NCBI GenBank assembly: GCA_036402075.1
Contig: DASWTP010000054.1
Coordinates: 1-12,097 of the forward strand
From: Chryseosolibacter sp036402075
GTDB lineage: Bacteria > Bacteroidota > Bacteroidia > Cytophagales > Cyclobacteriaceae
Direction: 5' to 3'
Length of the DNA stretch: 12,097 nucleotides
Shown: positions 1 through 6,113 of the stretch, piece by piece
How the letters are laid out: each line of letters starts with the position of its first letter
Numbering within the stretch: position 1 is the stretch's first letter
Translations under genes and position numbers: made by a program
The notes under the pieces: model-generated
Told to the model about the DNA's origin: nothing
Seen by the model: only the letters and a program-made list of their open reading frames with translations
The model's database searches: none

Positions 1-1
1 T

Positions 2-2455
2 GAGTTGAACGCTCTAGTACGGAAGATAAACGAGGATAAAAAGCATGTTGTAATTATCTATGTAAGAAGGGTTTTTCAAAACACTCAGACCGAGAAGGAG
101 AATGTTGGAAAAGTAGTTTATCTAGATGATCGGACAGCTGACCTTGCTGAACGTGATCGATTCGTTGCTCGGTATAACCAAATTGCCTTGCCACAATCTA
201 GGCCATTAATAACAAAAATGTCCGGACAAAATCCCCACCAATGTGAGATTATCGATTTTGCTTTGACAGCTTACGAGGAAGAGTTTTCATCGGAATCGCT
301 TAGAAACTACATCCATAATTACCTCAGCAAGCTCGCAGCAAGCCATTTAAAATTTATTGGGTTTGCTTCCATGATTTATTATTACACCCAAAAAGAAACC
401 TCTGAATTGTGGTTTCAGAGTCTTTTCAATAATGAAACTTTATCCGACCAACTGACACAGCGGCCTTACGACGAACGATTTATTAAGAGGTTGTTTATAC
501 AACAAGTAGGCGATGATTATGAGTTCACTGGTTTCTGGCGGCCGCGGTTTAGCCGTTTTGCCACCGAGATTCTTACGCTAACGTTGGTTGGACTGAATAT
601 TAAAACTGGTAAGGATGACTGGAAAGATTTTTTATCAAGGTGGACGGTTGATTTAATAAAGGAATGTAGGGCAAGCAATGAATATTTAACCGAGGAAACA
701 AGGGAAATGCTCAAGAGCCTAGTGTTGGATCGCGACAATGAGGATGTCTTGGGTAAAAATGACCCCGTTTCAAATAGTGTAACTGCCGAGCGAAAGTTTT
801 CTCAGCTGATCCGTCACATTTCAAATAGAGATCAGCAACTTGAAGTATTTAGAGCTTTAGTAGAGGCTTATCCAAATGAAACACATTTCCTCGGGCACCT
901 TGGTAGATTTCTATATGAGACCGCCTCGGATTCAAACGATTATGAAAACGCAGAAAATGAGATATCAAAGGCATTACAACTAGGCGAGGGAGATTTCAAT
1001 TTATGGCACATTAAAGGAATGTGTAACAGGCGAAGAATTGAGTTTTTGATTCGATCAGATACGTCTAAATACACGGAGGAAGAGCTTGTCGACCTGGAGG
1101 AAATAGTTCAGGAACTCGCTGAAGCCGCAAATGAGGATTTCGCGAGGAGCCGCGACTTAAATACGCATAACCTACATAGTCACGCAGCACAAATCCAAAT
1201 GCTATTATCCGTGATAAACTTTGGGAGACAGATCGCGAATGCTGAAAGCAAAGAGCATTTTGTTTCGGATAAAGAAAATATTTGGTATGGCCATCAACTT
1301 GATAAAGTGTTTGAGCTAATAGATGAGGCGCAATATATAATTGAGTTGTCGAAAGATTTGGATCAATCAAAGGTGATTAAAAAGTCCAAAGACATGATAG
1401 AGGGCTGTGAAGGGAATGTATTCAATTTGCTGGGAGATTTTTCGAAGGCTATTAATCGATTCAAAAATTTGGCTGAAAGTGCCGAACGATCTGCTCGCCC
1501 ATATTTTAGAAAAATGTTTGTCTATGCTACTTTAGCGGGCAAGCATAAGGTATATACACGAAATTTAAGAAGTGCGTGGAATAAATTAAGCAGCCATGAA
1601 TATCTTGAACTCAAACGAGCACTCGAGAGCAACATACGAGAACAGCCAGATAATCCCCATCATTTCAAATTGTGGTTGCAAGCTGTCCGATATTCTAATA
1701 ACTATTTAAGCCTTGATGATTGTATAAGCACAGTCAAAGTGTGGTATGACCACAGCGTAGCATACGAAATTGCCCATTTCGAAGCAGCTTATTATATGTA
1801 CGTTCTCAACGCGTGTAAAGCAATCAGTTCAGGCGACACATGGGGAGAATTCAACGTGGCTGAGGCAAGAAAATATAAAGACGAATGTCGTGAGAAGCGA
1901 ATAAACGATAAATTTAGTTTTGAGTGGTACGGAGCTGGAGACGGTGTGAAACGAATGGTGCACCACTCTGTCTTAGGCGGAATGAATTCCGACAAACGGT
2001 TCTTTGAAGATACGTCATCTTTAGCTCTTGTCGAAGGCATAATCACTAATGTTTATGATAAACAAAAAGGGAGAATTAAATTGAAATGCGGATTGGAGGC
2101 GTTCTTTGTACCAGCAAATGGTGGTTTTGATGTGGAAGATGAAACATCATTAGTGAGATTTTACATTGGCTTTAGACAAAATGGCTTAGTAGCTTGGGAG
2201 GTCCAAGAGGTCGAGAATTCGGAACCTGTTATAACTGTCACCACTAATCCAGAAATTGACATAGAAGGTTTCGACGAAAGTACAGACGATGAATTCTCAC
2301 AAAATACCCTTGAAGAAGAACAAACCCAGGGTGTTCTTGATGTGGGGCGGAAGGTGGAGAAAGCACCGTTCGATGACAACAAGCTGAGGGGGTTAACAAT
2401 TGTTGGTAAGATTGACTTATCCCAATGGGAGCGATTCAAAAAAAAGAAAGGATGA
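2..2455 (+). CDS. SAMD9-like STAND NTPase, C-terminal part (5' end outside window)
   Basis: The frame is open to the left edge (a GAG codon precedes the TTG at position 5), so the true start and N-terminal domains are missing. Residue numbers count from that TTG. Residues 14-24 (HVVIIYVRR) look like a core strand of a P-loop NTPase. Residues 80-195 look like the helical lid and winged helix that follow it in SAMD9; the run around CEIIDFALTAYEEEF lines up with the SAMD9 segment around FYSFMIMKSNFDE. Residues 260-640 are helical and TPR-like. Residues 637-658 (WYGAGDGVKRMVHHSV) match the SAMD9 YLGKGKGL..VHK motif. Residues 672-735 (GIITNVYDKQKG, AFFVPANGGF, VRFYIGF) match its C-terminal OB-fold-like domain. 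A charged 80-residue tail follows. In animals SAMD9/SAMD9L are antiviral factors that block translation; bacterial relatives are predicted defence sensors. Walker A and any effector domain would lie upstream. The family call is from memory of SAMD9 sequences; the defence role is inferred. Confidence 0.72.
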   Translation, partial: ELNALVRKINEDKKHVVIIYVRRVFQNTQTEKENVGKVVYLDDRTADLAERDRFVARYNQIALPQSRPLITKMSGQNPHQCEIIDFALTAYEEEFSSESLRNYIHNYLSKLAASHLKFIGFASMIYYYTQKETSELWFQSLFNNETLSDQLTQRPYDERFIKRLFIQQVGDDYEFTGFWRPRFSRFATEILTLTLVGLNIKTGKDDWKDFLSRWTVDLIKECRASNEYLTEETREMLKSLVLDRDNEDVLGKNDPVSNSVTAERKFSQLIRHISNRDQQLEVFRALVEAYPNETHFLGHLGRFLYETASDSNDYENAENEISKALQLGEGDFNLWHIKGMCNRRRIEFLIRSDTSKYTEEELVDLEEIVQELAEAANEDFARSRDLNTHNLHSHAAQIQMLLSVINFGRQIANAESKEHFVSDKENIWYGHQLDKVFELIDEAQYIIELSKDLDQSKVIKKSKDMIEGCEGNVFNLLGDFSKAINRFKNLAESAERSARPYFRKMFVYATLAGKHKVYTRNLRSAWNKLSSHEYLELKRALESNIREQPDNPHHFKLWLQAVRYSNNYLSLDDCISTVKVWYDHSVAYEIAHFEAAYYMYVLNACKAISSGDTWGEFNVAEARKYKDECREKRINDKFSFEWYGAGDGVKRMVHHSVLGGMNSDKRFFEDTSSLALVEGIITNVYDKQKGRIKLKCGLEAFFVPANGGFDVEDETSLVRFYIGFRQNGLVAWEVQEVENSEPVITVTTNPEIDIEGFDESTDDEFSQNTLEEEQTQGVLDVGRKVEKAPFDDNKLRGLTIVGKIDLSQWERFKKKKG

Positions 2456-2480
2456 TAAAGTCATTATCAGAATCCTTACA

Positions 2481-2512
2481 TTTGATACACTTTGATGTTC
2501 TTTGTATCTTCG
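2481..2512 (+). promoter_or_regulatory. possible Bacteroidota-type promoter
   Basis: TTTG at 2481-2484 is followed after 20 nt by TATCTTCG at 2505-2512. The Bacteroidota primary sigma factor consensus is TTTG or TTG near -33 and TAnnTTTG near -7, so this site matches with one mismatch in the -7 box. TTTG also recurs exactly every 10 bp here (2481, 2491, 2501). If active, it would transcribe rightward into the intergenic region and then antisense to the permease gene, because no + strand gene follows. This is a motif match only. Confidence 0.25.
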
Positions 2513-2706
2513 CATAAGTCAGCAATTCGGGAGCAGCAGTAATTAAAGCTCACCGCAGCACCAGTCTATTGGGAATGTTAATGACACGTTCAGCGAATTG
2601 TTGTAAAGCATTCTTAAGTTGCGGGAGTGAGAGATTTTGTAAAGGGCTTCAAGCATATTGAATCTCCTTCGGTAGAGTATTATTGTTAAACATCGTTTCC
2701 CCCACT

Positions 2707-2785
2707 GCTGGCGTTAGTCTTCCTGCTTGGCGCCGCGCGCCAGCGAGACTTGTGCTCGTCATGCCTCAAGTCTTCCGACTTGCGC
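2707..2785. repeat. GC-rich block of nested direct and inverted repeats
   Basis: AGTCTTCC-NN-CTTG-(G)-CGC occurs twice in the same direction, at 2716-2733 and 2769-2785. Several stems can form: TGGCGC (2728-2733) with GCGCCA (2737-2742) over a 3-nt loop; GCTGGCG (2707-2713) with CGCCAGC (2738-2744); and CAAGTC (2767-2772) with either GACTTG at 2777-2782 (4-nt loop) or GACTTG at 2747-2752. The block is clearly richer in G and C than the sequence on either side. No T tract follows on either strand, so it is not a standard intrinsic terminator. It could be an interspersed intergenic repeat or a structured RNA; no known family is recognised with certainty. Confidence 0.5.
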
Positions 2786-2885
2786 ACATGGAATGTGAGT
2801 CATCGCTTTCCTGCGGTTGATTGTGTTTCGCGCGACCTTGAATATACTAACTTTTTTTAGTTTAAAAATTTAGACGAATTCCACG

Positions 2886-5534
2886 TCATTCATGCCTAAT
2901 CGAATCCACCGGATTTGCTACCGCAGCCCTAAACGATTCAATCCCCACAATCAAGCAAGTCAGCAGCAACACAACCATGGCAGCGGACGCAAACATCCAC
3001 CATTCCATTGGCGCTTTATAGGCAAAACCCTGAAGCCACACACTCATTGCATAAAAGCCAATGGGTATTGCGAACACGCACGCGATCAACGCCAGTCTCA
3101 CGAACTTATAGGTAATTAACTGCAATAACTGTCGAACGGACGCACCCAGGACTTTACGTATCCCAAGCTCTTTTACCTTTTGTTCAACAGTAAATGCGGC
3201 TAGCCCGAATAAGCCCAAGCACGCAATTGCAATCGCAAATACCGTGAAGTAGTCCGAAACTTTCGCTATCTGTTTCTCCTGCCTGTACAATCTCTCAAAC
3301 TCTCCATCCATGAACCAATATTTGAAAGCATAACCGTCGTACATTCTCTTCCATGTTTGCTCCAGGTCATTGATAGTTCCGTTCAAAGTTTCGGTTGCAA
3401 TCCTAACGTTCATGGTTTGCGTGTGCTGATGGTCTCCCGACATCACCAGCGGTGCGATCTTGTCACGCACGGAACGATAGGGGAAGTCTTTTACAACCCC
3501 GATGATTTTCCCGAACGGTGGTTCAACATTTTCCTCAAACGCCCATTTTAACGAAAGCTCCTGGCCAATGGCTTCTTCTGGAGTGAGCTGCAAACTTTTT
3601 AAGACAGACTCATTGACGATAAAGTTGTTAGTGTCCGCCGGAAATGTATAAGAAAAGTTTCTGCCTGCGATCAGTTCCAAGTCAAACATGGTAAGGAAAT
3701 TCTCGTCAACAGAGATCTGGTCAAATATGAATTTCTGATCACCTTTCGATTTGATCATAGCCTCACGCGCCATGAAACCGAAGTTGTCCTGAACTGGTAA
3801 ATGAGCACTTAGCGACACATCAAGAACATTTTTGTTTTTGCTGATCGCATTTCGAAACGTGCTGACGTCACCATTGGTCCTGATGGTAATGACGTGATCC
3901 GTATGGGAGGCCAGCTTTCCAACCTGGATGAATGAAAGTTGGTTGTGAATGACGGTTGCACAAATAATAAGAATCATTGTAACACTGAATTGAAATACAA
4001 CCAGAGCACGTCTGAAATTCTCTGCACCTTTGCCAGTGCTTATTTTTCCTTTCAACACCTCTGCTGGCTTGAATCGTGACAAGTAAAAAGCAGGATAACA
4101 TCCGGAAAAAACACCCAGCACGAACGTGATTAGCAGCAACGTTACGAGGACACTGTCTTCAAACGATGAGGCAAACGTGAGTGACTTGCCTGTAATTTGA
4201 TTAAAGAAAGGTAACAACAAAGACGTGGAAGCAAGCGAAATACCGAACGACATAAGTACCGTTACCAAGGACTCTCCGAGAAAATGAACGGCCAGGGACG
4301 ATCGACGTACGCCAAGCATTTTTTTTAAGCCAACCTCTCGCGAGCGTCGCGCCGATCTCGCAGTGGCGAGGTTCATGTAGTTAATAGCGGCGATAATCAG
4401 TATCAGGACACCGATTGATGCTGAAATGTACACATAGGACCGGTCGGAGGGAGTTTCCAATTCTATTAACATTCCTTTTGTGAAATGAATGTCCGTCATC
4501 TTCGTGAGCACGGGAAGGACTCCTTCAGCGTTGTATTTCTTCAGCATGGAAGTGAGAATTCGCATGGCTTCAGAAACGCGTTGATTATTATCTAATCTGA
4601 TGAATGAATATGTGAACGGATCTCCTAAGGAGTTTACCCTGTCGCTTCCATCACGTTTCCACAGAGGATCAAGCGCAGTGTTGTTCACGATAAAGTCGGG
4701 ATGAAAATGAACATTGGATGGATAGTCTCTCATCACACCCGCGACAGTCAAAGGAAAGTCCATTCCTCCGCGTGAGTAGATGATCACTTCGTTAATTGGA
4801 TCTTTATCACCAAAATATTTCCGGGCTGTTGTTTGACTCACAATTACTTTGCTGGGATCCGCTAACGCAATCCTTGCATCTCCATCGATCATCGGCAAGT
4901 TGAAAATACTCGTGTACGTTGAATCAACCCAGAAGAATTGTTGTTCTTCAAACAATTTATTCCCCTTTGGATAACTTACCGATCCTGGGTATCCAAAGCG
5001 CGAAAACCGGGTGCAGGCAATAACACCTTGCATTGATTTTTGTAATTCTTCAACCCACAGCCCTGGAACACGTGCGTCGGTTTGACGTCCACTTGCATTG
5101 CCTGGTGGTCCGTAAGAATGGCTGATGCGATAGACGTTTTGTGCATCTGGATGGAACTTGTCGTAAGTCAGTTCGTCGTTCACGTAAAGGGACACGAGGA
5201 TGAAGCTGGTAAGGCTCAGGACGAGTCCGATGATGTTAATAAATGAGGAGACGCGGCTCCGGTTAAGGTTCCGGAAGAATATCTTAAAGAAGTGGTTGAC
5301 AGAATCACGAACACCTATTTGTGAATCCACCTCTTTGGCCTGATTACCGGAAATGCATGCGCGGAACACATCGATCCAGTACTGCATTTTGGCCCGGTGA
5401 TCGCCTGTCTCCTGGACGTTCTCATAGAATTGTTCGTCGAGATCACCTTCTACCTCTTCAATGAAGGACACATGACAAAACCGGCGAAGAATGGACTTCG
5501 CTAATCGAGGGGGCTGGGCTTTTTTGGTAGGCAT
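2886..5534 (-). CDS. orphan ABC permease, FtsX/MacB family with N-terminal prefix domain
   Basis: An 882-aa inner-membrane protein. Residues 1-65 form the soluble prefix found in this Bacteroidota permease group (PPRLAKSILRRFC, then EEVEGDLDEQFYE). One membrane segment lies at about 97-118, followed by a MacB-like periplasmic domain at about 120-365. Segments at about 369-391, 417-445 and 462-484 carry the FtsX motif REVGLKKMLGVRRSS (399-413). A fifth segment at about 509-530 is followed by a second periplasmic domain (535-740). Three last segments, at about 763-785, 811-833 and 846-868, contain KELGIRKVLGAS (788-799). Eight segments with two FtsX halves is the usual full-length layout. No ATPase domain is present. 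The ATG at 5534 was chosen because it lies 2 nt after the PadR stop and opens the conserved prefix; an upstream ATG at 5576 would overlap the PadR gene by about 40 nt and add 14 residues. Family members move lipids, peptides or antibiotics, or act in cell-envelope signalling; the substrate here is unknown. Confidence 0.92.
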   Translation of the reverse strand: MPTKKAQPPRLAKSILRRFCHVSFIEEVEGDLDEQFYENVQETGDHRAKMQYWIDVFRACISGNQAKEVDSQIGVRDSVNHFFKIFFRNLNRSRVSSFINIIGLVLSLTSFILVSLYVNDELTYDKFHPDAQNVYRISHSYGPPGNASGRQTDARVPGLWVEELQKSMQGVIACTRFSRFGYPGSVSYPKGNKLFEEQQFFWVDSTYTSIFNLPMIDGDARIALADPSKVIVSQTTARKYFGDKDPINEVIIYSRGGMDFPLTVAGVMRDYPSNVHFHPDFIVNNTALDPLWKRDGSDRVNSLGDPFTYSFIRLDNNQRVSEAMRILTSMLKKYNAEGVLPVLTKMTDIHFTKGMLIELETPSDRSYVYISASIGVLILIIAAINYMNLATARSARRSREVGLKKMLGVRRSSLAVHFLGESLVTVLMSFGISLASTSLLLPFFNQITGKSLTFASSFEDSVLVTLLLITFVLGVFSGCYPAFYLSRFKPAEVLKGKISTGKGAENFRRALVVFQFSVTMILIICATVIHNQLSFIQVGKLASHTDHVITIRTNGDVSTFRNAISKNKNVLDVSLSAHLPVQDNFGFMAREAMIKSKGDQKFIFDQISVDENFLTMFDLELIAGRNFSYTFPADTNNFIVNESVLKSLQLTPEEAIGQELSLKWAFEENVEPPFGKIIGVVKDFPYRSVRDKIAPLVMSGDHQHTQTMNVRIATETLNGTINDLEQTWKRMYDGYAFKYWFMDGEFERLYRQEKQIAKVSDYFTVFAIAIACLGLFGLAAFTVEQKVKELGIRKVLGASVRQLLQLITYKFVRLALIACVFAIPIGFYAMSVWLQGFAYKAPMEWWMFASAAMVVLLLTCLIVGIESFRAAVANPVDSIRHE

Positions 5535-5536
5535 GT

Positions 5537-5869
5537 TTAATTTTTTTGTGTGATGACTTGACCGAGCTGCGTCCACATGGTATTGCGCAGCAATTGTGCC
5601 TTTTGTAGTGCTTTTAGTCCGAAGGGAGTGATAGAGAAAATTCTTTTCCGCTTGCCACCACGAACGAGCGAGGCCTCACCGAATTTAGATTTGAGATACC
5701 CTTTGTCCTCCAGGCGGTGAAGGGCGGTGTGCACAGCGCCGATATTCACCTTGCGGCGGGTTTGTTTTTCAATCTCCTTTTTGATAGAAACGCCATACGC
5801 GTTATCTCTTAATATGCCTGTCGCAAGCAAAACAATTTCCTCAAACTCGCCAAGATACGTCCCCTTCAT
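5537..5869 (-). CDS. PadR-family transcriptional regulator (cassette 1)
   Basis: A 110-aa winged-helix DNA-binding protein. YLGEFEEIVLLA (5-16) is the opening helix. AYGVSIKKEIE (24-34) leads into the recognition helix IGAVHTALHRLEDKGYLKS (43-61), and the wing lies around GGKRKRIFSITPFGLKAL (71-88). The acidic or aromatic C-terminal dimer domain of long PadR proteins is absent, as in the short PadR-s2 group. The start at 5869 is the ATG that opens the conserved YLGE motif; the frame stays open upstream to 6079, but that extension has no conserved features. The TAA stop is 2 nt before the ATG of the permease at 5534, so the two are almost certainly co-transcribed and translationally coupled. 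It probably represses its own cassette and releases DNA on binding a ligand or sensing permease substrate. The 244-bp gap upstream (5870-6113) carries only a weak GCCCA/TGGGC inverted repeat at 6015-6027 and no clear promoter. Confidence 0.9.
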   Translation of the reverse strand: MKGTYLGEFEEIVLLATGILRDNAYGVSIKKEIEKQTRRKVNIGAVHTALHRLEDKGYLKSKFGEASLVRGGKRKRIFSITPFGLKALQKAQLLRNTMWTQLGQVITQKN

Positions 5870-6113
5870 ATTATTTATAAATGTATATAAAATATCGAAA
5901 CTGACAAAACAGACTTTGACTACACTTGTCCACCGATAATATAAAATAGGAGAGGATAGCAAAACGGCGAGCATGGCAACCTTGATCAATCTCTTTGAGC
6001 ACACCTCACGCCTTGCCCATTTTGGGCTTCTTGGTGGGTTCACGGTCACGGCCAACACTGACAGTCCTACCACGAACAACCATCACACCAGCCTCGGCTC
6101 GACTTCCGGCTTT

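Larger units (their letters stand above)
2456..2885. other. 430-bp intergenic region between convergent genes
   Basis: This region separates the stop of the SAMD9-like gene (+) from the stop of the first permease (-), so both transcripts should end here. No gene is clearly supported. It contains a promoter-like site near 2481-2512, a short open stretch on the - strand (2550-2693) broken by one in-frame TGA, and a GC-rich repeat block (2707-2785). At 2846-2861 there is an AT-rich weak inverted repeat (ACTAA, then a T run, then TTAGT). It is followed on the - strand side by A/T runs and could help end the permease transcript, but it is not a strong intrinsic terminator. Confidence 0.6.

Noticed and set aside
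5535..5576. Alternative ATG at 5576 for the first permease
   Set aside because: It would overlap the PadR gene by about 40 nt and add 14 unconserved residues (MDAARSSHHTKKLN). The ATG at 5534, 2 nt after the PadR stop, opens the conserved prefix domain.
6015..6027. GCCCA/TGGGC hairpin as a terminator after the second permease
   Set aside because: Five pairs with a 3-nt loop and no following T tract on the - strand, about 90 nt past the stop; too weak to call.
5870..6079. N-terminal extension of the cassette 1 PadR frame by 70 residues
   Set aside because: The conserved PadR start motif YLGE begins right after the ATG at 5869. The extension shows no homologous motif, and the paralogue at 8768-9088 has no such extension.
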